From assembly GCF_015477835.1 (NCBI RefSeq), contig NZ_JADLQN010000001.1, positions 1,240,001 to 1,304,000 of the forward strand: a stretch of DNA of 64,000 nucleotides, read 5' to 3'. A program made the position numbers and the translations under genes. This document shows positions 37,564-46,479 of the stretch, one piece after another (the first letter of the stretch is position 1; every line of letters starts with the position of its first letter). This DNA is from Nocardia higoensis (GTDB lineage: Bacteria > Actinomycetota > Actinomycetes > Mycobacteriales > Mycobacteriaceae). A model generated the notes under the pieces. The model saw only the letters and a list, made by a program, of their open reading frames with translations. It was not told the origin of the DNA and searched no databases.

Positions 37564-40226
37564 GCTTCTCCCGGCATCGAGTCGTCGGTGGACTGTGGTG
37601 GTGCCGCCTGCTCGGCGCGGGCGAGCGCGAATCCGTCTACGGGGCCGACGGATTCGGTGGACTGCTCGGGAACGCGGGTGAAGACGTCCACCTTTCGCGC
37701 GTGCGCGCGCAGCGTCTGCCAGTCACCGACGAGGCCGACGAGGTCGCCGCGCGCCCACAACGGGGCCTGGTCCTGGAAATGGTCCGAGCGTGGATCGCCG
37801 CTGACGCCCAGCGGCACGATCCAGCGGCTCGCGTCGCGGTCGGCGAGATCCCAGATGTATCGCGCGGCGGAACCGAGGCTGCACGCGTGGGAGAAGCCGA
37901 TGGCGCTGGCATTGGCCATCACGCATTCGCCGTCGCCGCCCAGCGGCAGCCGGGCCGGGCGGATCTTCGCCGACAGTTCCGGGTGCGCCGGGGTGGCGCC
38001 CATCAGGTCCATGCCGTGGATCGGTTGCAGCACGTGCACGCTGCCCCAGGTCGGTGCGCTCTCCTGCTCGGCCAGATGCGCCGCGACGGCTTCGAGCGCC
38101 TCGGCCGCGACCGTGGTGATATCGACGCCCACGGAGGGAGCGTGGCGCAGCACCGAATCCAGCGCGGCCCCGAGCCGGGTCTCGACCACGAACCACGGGT
38201 CGAACATGCGCGGGAATCCGTGCGGGCGCGCGAGTCCGGCGAGCGCTTCGTGCCGGGCGATCGCCGAAACCAGACGGGTGCGGACCTCGGCGAAGACGTA
38301 GGCGTCGGTGCTCTCGGCGGCCATGGTGCGATCCCAGGCCAGCAGACGCGCACGTACCCGCTCGGCGGTCGGCGTCAGGCCGGTCAGCGAATCCAGCAGC
38401 GACAGCAGGGTTTCCGCGCCCTCGGACACGACATCGCGGTGGATGTCGGCGCAGTCGTCGACGGTGACCGTCCCCGCCTCGGCGGTTCCGGCGGGCTTGA
38501 GCGCAGCCGCCCCGCCGTCGGGAGCGGTGATGTCGGCTCGCCATCGGGCCGACTCGGCCGCGGCGGTCGCGGGAGCGCAAGTCCGGACCGTGCCGACTTG
38601 TGCCGCGGCGGACTCGATCCCGACAACTCGGTCCGCGTCGGCACGGTCCACGTCGGCCCGGCCCACGTCGGCCCGGCCCACGTCGGCCCGATCCACGTCA
38701 GCCCGATCCACGTCGGTACGGCCCACGTCGGCTCGATCCATGTGGGTCCGGTCCGAGGTGAGCAGCGCTCGGTCGAGCAGAGCTGCGATGCGCTGCGCGC
38801 GATCGGGGGCCGCGCACTCGGTGGTGACCGGCTGCAGCGGGGCGGCGTCCGAGACGCGCTGGTTGGCGATGACCGCGTACGAGCCCACGTTCGCGTCGAA
38901 GGCGGTATCCGACACCGAGGCGGTGGCCTGCCCGCGCCAGCGGTAGCGGGCGTCCCAGCCGGGCACCGGCAGCCAGTAGTTCTCCGGCGCGCGCACGGGC
39001 ACGGCTCCGACCACGTGCCGGGTGAGCCTGCCCTCGGCGTCGGCGACGACGATGCGGTTGGCCGGTTCGACCCAGCCGATGAGCGCCTGCTCCACCTCGG
39101 GGACCGAGCGCGCGAACAACAGGTCCAGCGCGGCATCGAAGGTGGCGTTCGCGTCGTCGAGCAGCGGGGTGCGCAGGCTGAGGGCGAACGGTGCCTCCGG
39201 CCCACCGAAGACAACCGAACCGTTGCCGGTGCCGATGATCTCCACCGAGACCGGGTCGCCGTCGCGCACCAGGATGTCCTCGCGGTGGGTAGTCGCGACG
39301 CGCGGGCCGTCGGCCGACTCGGCGAGCACATCCGTACCCCGGCGGGTCAGGCGCTCGAAGAACAGATCCTGATAGTCGCCCATCGCATTGGTGATGCCCC
39401 AGGCCACCGGGCCCGCGTGTGCGAAGTGCGGCACGGCGGGCACACCCGCGAAAGCGAAACCCACGACATCGAATTCCGGGGCCGCCAGGTGCACCTGCTG
39501 ATAGATGCCGGGCAGTTCGAGGAACCGATGCGGGTCGCCCGCGATCAGCGGGGCGCCGCCCGCGGTGTGCGCGGCGGCCACACCCCAGGCATTGCTGCCC
39601 GAGAGCGGTTCGCCGAAGGAGGTGCGATCCGGCTGCCCGGCGCCCGCGACGGCGCCGAACTCGGCGAGCACATCGGTCAGAAAGGCCTCGTCCGGGAGCG
39701 CGGGCACGCTGTCCCATGACTCGTCCACGCCCTCGCAGTCGAACAGGCGCAGCGCGTCCCGGCCGAGGGCCTGGCAGGCGTGCAGTCGCCACAGTTTCGT
39801 GGTGAAGCGGCCGAACAGGATGTGGTGGACGATGAAGATCGAGATCGGGGTCCACGGCTGCCACGGGGTGGGCCGGTGGTCGAACTCGGTCAACTCCAGC
39901 GCGTCGGCGGTGTCGAGGCTGCTGTTGACCCCGTCGACATACGCTCGGACCAAGCTGCGCGTGCGCTCGGAGGAGGCCTCGAAGATCCGCCGGGCGGCCG
40001 CGTCGATGCGGGCGCGGCGGGCGAACTCGTCCCAGCTCACACCGACCGCGCCGACGATCTCGGCCGTGCGGCCCTCGGCGCGCAGCCGCAGGTACTCGAT
40101 CTGCCAGGCGCGATCGACCCCGCAGGCGTAGCCCTGGCCGAACAGCGCGCCGGCGGCCGAATCCGCGCTGATGTGCGGAATTCCCTGTGCGTCACGAATG
40201 ATCTCGACAGCGGGAGCGGTGCTCAC
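37560..40226 (-). CDS. Penicillin-acylase-family Ntn hydrolase without signal peptide
   Basis: An 888-residue protein of the penicillin acylase family. The chain starts [20 protein letters not shown], typical of the alpha-chain N-terminus, and the likely autoprocessing site is LSG|SNAWGV with nucleophile Ser211. No signal peptide is visible: the N-terminus [10 protein letters not shown] is already in the mature domain, so the enzyme is probably cytosolic, unlike PvdQ, the periplasmic acylase of pyoverdine. Residues about 493-527 are a low-complexity insert of pentapeptides ([10 protein letters not shown]) encoded by a 15-bp tandem repeat. It overlaps genes on both sides (ATGA and 4 bp). It could remove a protecting acyl chain or act as an acyl transferase; neither is proven. 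Confidence 0.78.
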   Translation of the reverse strand: MSTAPAVEIIRDAQGIPHISADSAAGALFGQGYACGVDRAWQIEYLRLRAEGRTAEIVGAVGVSWDEFARRARIDAAARRIFEASSERTRSLVRAYVDGVNSSLDTADALELTEFDHRPTPWQPWTPISIFIVHHILFGRFTTKLWRLHACQALGRDALRLFDCEGVDESWDSVPALPDEAFLTDVLAEFGAVAGAGQPDRTSFGEPLSGSNAWGVAAAHTAGGAPLIAGDPHRFLELPGIYQQVHLAAPEFDVVGFAFAGVPAVPHFAHAGPVAWGITNAMGDYQDLFFERLTRRGTDVLAESADGPRVATTHREDILVRDGDPVSVEIIGTGNGSVVFGGPEAPFALSLRTPLLDDANATFDAALDLLFARSVPEVEQALIGWVEPANRIVVADAEGRLTRHVVGAVPVRAPENYWLPVPGWDARYRWRGQATASVSDTAFDANVGSYAVIANQRVSDAAPLQPVTTECAAPDRAQRIAALLDRALLTSDRTHMDRADVGRTDVDRADVDRADVGRADVGRADVDRADADRVVGIESAAAQVGTVRTCAPATAAAESARWRADITAPDGGAAALKPAGTAEAGTVTVDDCADIHRDVVSEGAETLLSLLDSLTGLTPTAERVRARLLAWDRTMAAESTDAYVFAEVRTRLVSAIARHEALAGLARPHGFPRMFDPWFVVETRLGAALDSVLRHAPSVGVDITTVAAEALEAVAAHLAEQESAPTWGSVHVLQPIHGMDLMGATPAHPELSAKIRPARLPLGGDGECVMANASAIGFSHACSLGSAARYIWDLADRDASRWIVPLGVSGDPRSDHFQDQAPLWARGDLVGLVGDWQTLRAHARKVDVFTRVPEQSTESVGPVDGFALARAEQAAPPQSTDDSMPGEA
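38646..38750 (-). repeat. 15-bp tandem repeat inside the penicillin-acylase-like gene
   Basis: Seven units of a 15-bp motif (consensus gcccacgtcggcccg) in perfect phase with the codons. They encode about seven pentapeptides of the form (D/G)RADV. Units differ by one to three substitutions. The repeat number may vary between strains because of slippage; the frame is kept whatever the number. Confidence 0.85.
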
Positions 40227-42073
40227 GAGACCGACACCTCCGCTCGGCGGGCAGCACGGTCGGCGGCGGGCCGGAACACCGCGATGGGGTTCACCAGTTC
40301 GTGATCGGAGTCGGTCAGCGTCGCGTACGAGTCGCCGAGGTTGACCATGCGACGGTTGTTCGTCAGCTGCAGACGGTTCATGTGGATGGCCTTGAAGGTG
40401 GGCGCGAACAGATCCCAGCGCCGGAATCGCTCGTCGAGATCGGGGTGCCTGTCCTGGAATTCGACGACGCTCTCGGCCACGACCGACCAGAACGTCTCGT
40501 CGGTGACCAGACCGGCCGAATGCAGGATCGCCGCGAGATGGCGCAGGTAGTCGTCGAAGACGTCCGAGAGCACGCCCATATTGCGGATCTCGTCGGGTTC
40601 CCGCGATACCGCCCGGCGGCAGTTCTCGGGCACCTCTTCGGGATCACAGAAGATGGTGACCTCTTCGCCGATGTCCTTGAGGATCGCCCGGACCGGGACG
40701 CCGGAATCCAGGACGAGGATCAGGTTCTCGCCGTGCGGAGAGAATTTGAACTCGTACTTGTAGAGCAAGTAGATGATCGGGTGCAGATAGCACCGGAGGT
40801 AACGGGCCAGCCACTGCTCGGCGGGAACGCCCGAGACGCGGATGAATTCCGCGACCAGCGGCGCGCCACGATGGTCGATGTGCAGCAGGGCGGCCATGGT
40901 GGTCAGCTGCTCGTGCGGCTCGGCCAGCGGCACGGGGCTCTCCCGCCACAGTGCCGAAAGCAGCTTCCGGTATTCCGAACCGGGCCGGGTGAGCGCGTCG
41001 AGCGCGGTGTTGCGGTAACCGATCGCGGCGGTCTCGTAGATCATCTCGAAACCGATGGACGCGAGATATTCGTCGCCGCCGACCCGATTGCGGATGTAGT
41101 CGTTGATCAGCGGGGTGGTCCGCATGTAATCGGCCGACATGCCGCGGGTGAAACCCATGTTCACGATCGACAGCGCCATCTTCACGTACCGGCGCTCGGG
41201 GTGGGTGGTGTTGAACAGAGTCCGGATGGACTGCTGCGGCTGGTACAGATCCGGGCCCGCGCCGACCTCGACGATCTTGCCCTCGGCGATGTCGAGAGCG
41301 TAGATCCGGGCGACCTTCTGTGCCCACTGCCAGGGATGCACCGGCATGTAGTAGTACTCGGCCGGCTCGAGACCGCGGCCGGTGAGCACCGCGTCGAAGC
41401 GGGCGAGCGTCTGCTCGCCGAGTTCGGCCCGCACCAGGCTGTCGTAGTCGACTCCGGTGACGGCGGCGAATTCGGAATTCGCGCGCAGCACGGCCACCCA
41501 GGTGAGCGGGAAGCGATTGCCCTGTTCGGGGGCATAACGGGCGATGTCGTCGACGCTGAATCCGAGCCGGCCCGCATTGGCGACGATGCAGGGATGTCCC
41601 TCGGTCATCGTCGCCTCGATGGTCTGGAAATCCGAGACCGCGAGCTCCGCGGCGGTGATGCGGCGGGAATCGTGCCTGCCCGCGCTGATCACCAGGGTAT
41701 TGGTGAATTCCTCCAGGTACTCCGGCAGCGTTTCGCGCGGAATACCCAGGAAGTCACCGAGATCGACGATCAGTTCCAGCGCGTCGACGGGCAGCTGCTC
41801 GCCGTCGCGCACGCGTCGCATCGACCATTCGTCGATGGCCCAACTGTCCAGGGACAGGATCTCGGCGCGGAAATGATATTCGGTGCGCCGGTCACCGGAA
41901 TGGATCACATACTCCCCCGGCGCCACCTCGACGGGCAGGATGTAGCGCTCGTGGCAGAACTCGGAGAGGATCTTGCGGGCGATGCGCAGGTGGTAGGCCG
42001 GCCAGAACGACTGGCCTTCGATGAATCGCGTATCGCGTACGGCTGGGGAATGGCTGACTGCTCGGGTACTCAC
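40223..42073 (-). CDS. NIS siderophore synthetase (IucA/IucC family)
   Basis: A 616-residue IucA/IucC-type synthetase. Family marks are the N-terminal [16 protein letters not shown], the central PVHPWQW, the [14 protein letters not shown] strand, and the C-terminal FhuF-like [14 protein letters not shown]. It adenylates a carboxylate (citrate, succinyl-hydroxamate or similar) and joins it to an amine or hydroxylamine. The three subclasses cannot be told apart with certainty by eye. Placed with a decarboxylase and an N-hydroxylase it resembles DesD or RhbC/RhbF. Start and stop overlap neighbours by 4 bp (ATGA), so it is coupled to the NRPS and acylase genes. Confidence 0.88.
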   Translation of the reverse strand: MSTRAVSHSPAVRDTRFIEGQSFWPAYHLRIARKILSEFCHERYILPVEVAPGEYVIHSGDRRTEYHFRAEILSLDSWAIDEWSMRRVRDGEQLPVDALELIVDLGDFLGIPRETLPEYLEEFTNTLVISAGRHDSRRITAAELAVSDFQTIEATMTEGHPCIVANAGRLGFSVDDIARYAPEQGNRFPLTWVAVLRANSEFAAVTGVDYDSLVRAELGEQTLARFDAVLTGRGLEPAEYYYMPVHPWQWAQKVARIYALDIAEGKIVEVGAGPDLYQPQQSIRTLFNTTHPERRYVKMALSIVNMGFTRGMSADYMRTTPLINDYIRNRVGGDEYLASIGFEMIYETAAIGYRNTALDALTRPGSEYRKLLSALWRESPVPLAEPHEQLTTMAALLHIDHRGAPLVAEFIRVSGVPAEQWLARYLRCYLHPIIYLLYKYEFKFSPHGENLILVLDSGVPVRAILKDIGEEVTIFCDPEEVPENCRRAVSREPDEIRNMGVLSDVFDDYLRHLAAILHSAGLVTDETFWSVVAESVVEFQDRHPDLDERFRRWDLFAPTFKAIHMNRLQLTNNRRMVNLGDSYATLTDSDHELVNPIAVFRPAADRAARRAEVSVS

Positions 42074-45000
42074 ACTCTGCTCTCTCGCGAATGGATCTGC
42101 GCCGGTAGCGTGACGATCCGCCCGTTGTCGGTCGCGCGCAGGAAGTCCTCCCGCGTGCAGTAACTCAGGCGCGCGATCTTGTCCGCCACCGGGAAGTCAC
42201 CGGCGACGACGAAACCGACCGCGGCATTGAGCCGCTGCACGTCGAGATTGCGCACGTCCGGCTCCACGACGACCCGCCGCGCACCCGATTCGAAGAACGC
42301 GGTCCGCATGATGTGCAGCATCACGTTGGCGGTGAAGCCGGGCAGGCGCTTGTCGCTGGGCGAGACCAGCAGGTGCATCCCGATGTCGCCGGGCACATAG
42401 GTGTACCCGGTGCCGGGCGCGGCCAGATCCCCCACCGCCGGGTTGTAGAGCTCGAAGAAGAACGAGCGCTCCCCCTCGTGAGTGCCCATCCGCAAGCCGA
42501 ATTCCGGCGAGCCGCCGACCGTCGCGCTGTGCCGGATCAGTTCGGCCACCTCGGCGACGGTGCTGTCGAGCATCCCCCAGTAGGCCGACTTCGGATGGGT
42601 CAGCCACTCGTGCGCGATCACCGTGTCGAGCTCGACGGTCATCCGCCGGTGCTCGAACTCGTAGGTCGGCAGCACGCTGGTCGCGGGCGATTCGGCTGCG
42701 GCGAGTTCGGCCTCCACCTGCGCGTCGGACAACCGCGCCACCTCCAGGAAGAGCGCGGCGACCCGCTCGGCGCGCTCGCCGTCGAGTTCGGTGAGCCGCT
42801 GAGCGAGCCCCTCGAGGGTGCGGCGGGCGAAGATCTCGGCGACCGTCAGCCGGGGCACGTCCAGCCAGCGGCGGACTTTCGCGACGAACGCGGTGGCCAG
42901 CACCGAATCGCCGCCCAGGTCGAGGAAGTCGTCGCCGACACCGATCGGGCGAGTGCTCAGGACGGTGCCCAGAATCTCCACCAGCGCCGACTCGACGGGG
43001 GTACGCGGGGCGAGAGCCGTCGATCGGTCCTCGGCGACGACCAGCCGCTGAACCTTCGCGCGGTCGTATTTGCCGTTGGAGGTCAGCGGCAACTGCTCCA
43101 CCACGGTGATCGAGCGCGGAATCATATGCGCTGGAAGCACTTCGGCGAGCTGCCCGCGCAGGAAGGTGCCGGTGGCCCGGCCGGTCGCGGTGACCGCGGC
43201 GCGCAGATCCCTGCCGTCGGACCAGGCCACCGCGCCGGTGACCGCGTCCAGTCCGAGCAGGCCCGCTTCGACCTCACCGAGTTCCACCCGGTAGCCACGG
43301 ATCTTCACCATGTGGTCGGCGCGACCGAGGAAGTCCAGGAAGCCGCCGGGCAGATAGCGCACCATGTCGCCGGTGCGGTACCAGCGCACGCCGTCGACGG
43401 TCACGAACCGGTCCGCGGTGCGCTCCGGATCGCCGCGGTACCCGTCGGCCACCCCCGCGCCGCCGATCCACAGTTCCCCGGGGATTCGGTCGGGCCGGTC
43501 CCGGCCGACGGCGTCGACGACGCGGCAGCGCACGCCGTCCAGCGGCACGCCGTAGGGCACGAAGGCCGCGCCCGCGGGCACGTCCGGCGCCTCGCACACC
43601 GTGGAGTGGATGGCGGTCTCGGTGGTGCCGCCGAGGCCGGCGACCCGGCAGCCGGGCAGTTGCGCGCCGACGCGATGCAGCAGCGAGACGTCGACCTTGT
43701 CGCCGCCCATGATGATCACCCGCAATGCGGGCGGCAGCGGGGCGACGTCGAGGAGCATGCCGAGAATCGAGGGAACGCAGTTGAGCACCGTCACCCGCGC
43801 GTCGCGCAGCAGGCGGGCCCAGGTGTCCACCTTGGTGTCCGCGTCGTCGGTGGGCACCACGACCGCTCCGCCCACGGCGAGCAGGCCGAAGATGTCGAAC
43901 ACCGACAGGTCGAACTCCAGTGAAGAGACCTGCAGGCTGCGGTCGTTCGCGCCCAATTCGTAGCGGCGTACCAGATCGGTGAGAGTCGCCACGGCGGCAC
44001 GATGCGGCACCTGCACGCCCTTGGGCAGACCGGTCGATCCGGAGGTGAACAGCACATAGGCCAGTGCGTCGGCGGACACCGCCACCGGCTCGGCGGGTGC
44101 GGCGGTGCGCGCGGCGGTCGGCTCGAGCACGACGGCGGCCGCATCCGCCCAGCGCTGCGGGCGATCGGTGACGACGGCGGCCGGGGTCGCCACCGCGGCG
44201 ATCCGCTCGCGGCGGGCCTGCGGCTGGCCGGGCGCCATCGGCACATACGCCGCGCCCGCGGTGAGCACGCCGAGGGCGGCCACGACCTGCTCGCCCCCCT
44301 TGGGCAGATCGACGATCACGGTGTCACCGGTTCGCACGCCCGCGGCCAGCAGGGCGCCGGCGACCCGGCGGGCCTCCTGCGCCAGTTCGGCATGACTCCA
44401 GGTGCGGGCGTCGCTGATGATCGCCGGTGCGTCGGCGCGCTGTTCGGCGCAGGCGAGGAAGTGCCCGTGCAGTGTGCCGTCGAAGAACTCGGTGCCGGGC
44501 AGCGGCCGTTCGACCGAAAGTCGCTGGGCGCGCATCTCGTCGGAGACGGGATCGGGGGCGGGCCGGTCCCAGTCGTCGGCCATCAGCAGATCGAGCAGCC
44601 GGACGTAGTAGGCGAACATCTCCCGGGCGGTGCCGATGTCGAGGTCGGATGCCCGCACGTCCCAGTTGAGCAACAGACCGCCCGCGACCTCGGTGACCTG
44701 GGCGTCGAGCAGCACCTGCGGGCCCTGGGAGACGATCCACGACGGCTCGCCGAGCACCTCGGTGACCGCGGGCGAGAACAGCTCGCCCAGGCCGAGCGCA
44801 CTGGTGAACACCACCGGCGACACCACCGGTTCGCCGCGCTGCCTGCTCAGTTCGCGCAGCACATCCAGGCCGCCGAAGCTGCCGTGCGCGGCCGCCTCGT
44901 GCATGGCCACCCGCATGGCCTTGGCGCGCGCGGCGAGGGTGAGCTCCTCACGCAGGTCGACATCGACGATGAGCGAGGACGTGAAGTCGCCGACCACCTT

Positions 45001-46146
45001 CTCGACATCGGGATGCACCGGGTCGCGGTCGAACAGCGGCACCGTCAGCAGGAAGCGAGGACCGGCCGCGTACGCGCCGACGGCCTCGGCGAACACCGCG
45101 GCCACCGCGGCGGCCGGGGTGACGCCACGCTTGTGGGCGTATTCCTCGAGACGCTTGCGGTCGGCGGCGTCGACGGCGTGGTGCAGGCGCACGGTCGCCG
45201 GTGGCACGTCTGCGCGCGCGCCGGCCTCGCGCACCGGGAGTTCCGGGGGGCCGGGCAGATCCGCGATCCGTTCGCGCCACCAGGCGATATCGGCCTCGTC
45301 GGCGGTGCGGGCGGTGCGCGCTGCCGACAACGCGGGGAAGTGCACACCCAATCGGGGCAGCTGCTCGCCGCGGTAGATCCGGGCCAAGTCGTCGACCAGC
45401 ACGCGGTAGCTCATGGCGTCGGCGGCGATCATGTCGACATCGAGGTGGACGCGGCTGCCGCCGCCCGGCAGCAGGCTCAGTTCCACACGGATGACCGCGC
45501 CGTCTTCGATCGGCAGCGCGCGATGAGTTCCCTGCTCGCGACGGCGCGCCAGGATGTCGGCGGTCGACTCCGGGGACTCCTCGCGCAGGTCGTGGATGGC
45601 GATGGCCTCCGGGTGCGGGGCGCCGACCAACTGGGTGCCGTCGGGTAGCACCCGAATCCGCAGCATGGGGTGGCGTAGCAGCAGTGTCGTGACCGCGTCG
45701 CGGAAGCGCTCCGGTTCCAGGTCGCCACCGTCGAATTCGATGTAGAGGTGGGCCGCGACAGCACCGTAGGCGTGGCTGTCCGAGCGCCCGATCCAGTACG
45801 CGTGCTGCATCGGGGCCAGCGGGAACGCGGCGCCGAGATCGGTGGCCGGGACGCCGATCCGCTCGGCGGGCGCCGGGTTCGCGTCCACATCCGAGTCCTC
45901 GGCGGCGTCGCCGCACAGCAAGGCCGTCCACGCCCGGATGGTCGGCTCCCCGGACATCCGCGCGAAATCGATGTCGTACCCGCGCTTACGCCACTGGCCC
46001 GCCAGCCGCATCATCCGCAGCGAGTCCAGACCCTGGGTGATCAGGTCGCCGTCCACATCGAGTGACTCCGGCGCGATACCCAGAGCCGATCCGACTTCTG
46101 CCCGGATATCGACATCCGCCCTCGCCTCGGGACGAGCAACCACCAT
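42070..46146 (-). CDS. MbtB-like NRPS with fused GNAT acyltransferase (ArCP-Cy-A-PCP-AlcB)
   Basis: A 1358-residue protein with five domains. (1) An aryl-type carrier, residues about 10-80, with [10 protein letters not shown] and Ser42, like MbtB and EntB. (2) A cyclization domain, about 105-545, with the Cy motif DMIAADAMS (DxxxxDxxS) intact. (3) An adenylation domain, about 560-1000, with [12 protein letters not shown] and [10 protein letters not shown]; a hand-read specificity code is D-L-F-N-I-G-L-I-H, which shares positions with both Thr and Cys codes. (4) A carrier with LGGDSVLA (Ser1081). (5) A C-terminal GNAT/AlcB domain, about 1160-1340, with HPKSAYWGM and NPAVGDLA, like IucB and MbtK. 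It should make an aryl oxazoline or thiazoline and acylate a hydroxylamine. No thioesterase and no aryl-AMP ligase partner are seen. Confidence 0.88.
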   Translation of the reverse strand: MVVARPEARADVDIRAEVGSALGIAPESLDVDGDLITQGLDSLRMMRLAGQWRKRGYDIDFARMSGEPTIRAWTALLCGDAAEDSDVDANPAPAERIGVPATDLGAAFPLAPMQHAYWIGRSDSHAYGAVAAHLYIEFDGGDLEPERFRDAVTTLLLRHPMLRIRVLPDGTQLVGAPHPEAIAIHDLREESPESTADILARRREQGTHRALPIEDGAVIRVELSLLPGGGSRVHLDVDMIAADAMSYRVLVDDLARIYRGEQLPRLGVHFPALSAARTARTADEADIAWWRERIADLPGPPELPVREAGARADVPPATVRLHHAVDAADRKRLEEYAHKRGVTPAAAVAAVFAEAVGAYAAGPRFLLTVPLFDRDPVHPDVEKVVGDFTSSLIVDVDLREELTLAARAKAMRVAMHEAAAHGSFGGLDVLRELSRQRGEPVVSPVVFTSALGLGELFSPAVTEVLGEPSWIVSQGPQVLLDAQVTEVAGGLLLNWDVRASDLDIGTAREMFAYYVRLLDLLMADDWDRPAPDPVSDEMRAQRLSVERPLPGTEFFDGTLHGHFLACAEQRADAPAIISDARTWSHAELAQEARRVAGALLAAGVRTGDTVIVDLPKGGEQVVAALGVLTAGAAYVPMAPGQPQARRERIAAVATPAAVVTDRPQRWADAAAVVLEPTAARTAAPAEPVAVSADALAYVLFTSGSTGLPKGVQVPHRAAVATLTDLVRRYELGANDRSLQVSSLEFDLSVFDIFGLLAVGGAVVVPTDDADTKVDTWARLLRDARVTVLNCVPSILGMLLDVAPLPPALRVIIMGGDKVDVSLLHRVGAQLPGCRVAGLGGTTETAIHSTVCEAPDVPAGAAFVPYGVPLDGVRCRVVDAVGRDRPDRIPGELWIGGAGVADGYRGDPERTADRFVTVDGVRWYRTGDMVRYLPGGFLDFLGRADHMVKIRGYRVELGEVEAGLLGLDAVTGAVAWSDGRDLRAAVTATGRATGTFLRGQLAEVLPAHMIPRSITVVEQLPLTSNGKYDRAKVQRLVVAEDRSTALAPRTPVESALVEILGTVLSTRPIGVGDDFLDLGGDSVLATAFVAKVRRWLDVPRLTVAEIFARRTLEGLAQRLTELDGERAERVAALFLEVARLSDAQVEAELAAAESPATSVLPTYEFEHRRMTVELDTVIAHEWLTHPKSAYWGMLDSTVAEVAELIRHSATVGGSPEFGLRMGTHEGERSFFFELYNPAVGDLAAPGTGYTYVPGDIGMHLLVSPSDKRLPGFTANVMLHIMRTAFFESGARRVVVEPDVRNLDVQRLNAAVGFVVAGDFPVADKIARLSYCTREDFLRATDNGRIVTLPAQIHSRESRV

Positions 46147-46172
46147 GAGAACGCCTCTCCAGATCGGAATTT

Positions 46173-46191
46173 CGAAGTTAGCCTACCCTAA
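46173..46191 (-). promoter_or_regulatory. Iron box 1 upstream of the NRPS operon
   Basis: cgaagttagcctaccctaa fits the IdeR consensus at about 15 of 19 positions. It is the first of two identical 19-bp units that abut each other, 27 bp upstream of the NRPS start. Confidence 0.7.
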
Positions 46192-46210
46192 CGAAGTTAG
46201 CCTACCCTAA
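46192..46210 (-). promoter_or_regulatory. Iron box 2, exact tandem copy of box 1
   Basis: The same 19 bases as box 1, repeated directly with no spacer. The period of 19 bp matches the length of one IdeR/DtxR double-dimer site, so binding could be cooperative along one side of the DNA. Confidence 0.7.
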
Positions 46211-46214
46211 TAAA

Positions 46215-46233
46215 TTAGGTAACGCTAACCAGC
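46215..46233 (-). promoter_or_regulatory. Iron box 3 upstream of the NRPS operon
   Basis: ttaggtaacgctaaccagc keeps the core TTAGGTAA..CTAACC of the IdeR consensus, with mismatches at the centre and the right end. It follows box 2 by 4 bp. Confidence 0.6.
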
Positions 46234-46317
46234 TCCGCTACCGGTCGATCGCTTCTTCGAAGGCATGGGCGTCACTCCGGGAAAAACGCCGCGCCGAGCA
46301 AGATCGACTCTCGATGG

Positions 46318-46336
46318 TTAGGTTATACTAACCTCA
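46318..46336 (-). promoter_or_regulatory. Iron box 4 upstream of the NRPS operon
   Basis: ttaggttatactaacctca is the best palindrome of the group; it fits the consensus at 16 of 19 positions, the mismatches being the two central bases and one near the end. It is about 172 bp upstream of the NRPS start. Because irtB ends at 46480 on the same strand, this box also serves the NRPS side. Confidence 0.75.
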
Positions 46337-46430
46337 CAACAACTTGTCCAGTTCGCCCCCGAGTACCCTGAACCGAACGCCTCTCCGGCAGCGAAATGCT
46401 CTGGGGCACAAATGTTTTGACGCACAACAA

Positions 46431-46465
46431 AGACGCCCGCCACGAGTCGCTCATGGCGGGCGTCT
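46431..46465 (-). terminator. Hairpin terminator after irtB
   Basis: Perfect 12-bp arms (agacgcccgcca / tggcgggcgtct) around an 11-nt loop, 15 bp past the irtB stop, followed on the minus strand by a T-rich stretch (ttgttgtg). It separates the importer operon from the NRPS promoter. Confidence 0.75.
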
Positions 46466-46479
46466 TCCGGGTCGAAGTG

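Noticed and set aside
38646..38750. CRISPR-like repeat
   Set aside because: The units are contiguous without spacers, 15 bp long and in frame with a coding sequence, so it is a minisatellite.
28520..46146. Nocobactin/mycobactin cluster proper
   Set aside because: Only one NRPS module is present and no MbtI, MbtA, MbtC/D, MbtE or MbtF equivalents are found. An NIS synthetase and a decarboxylase, which mycobactin does not need, are central here.
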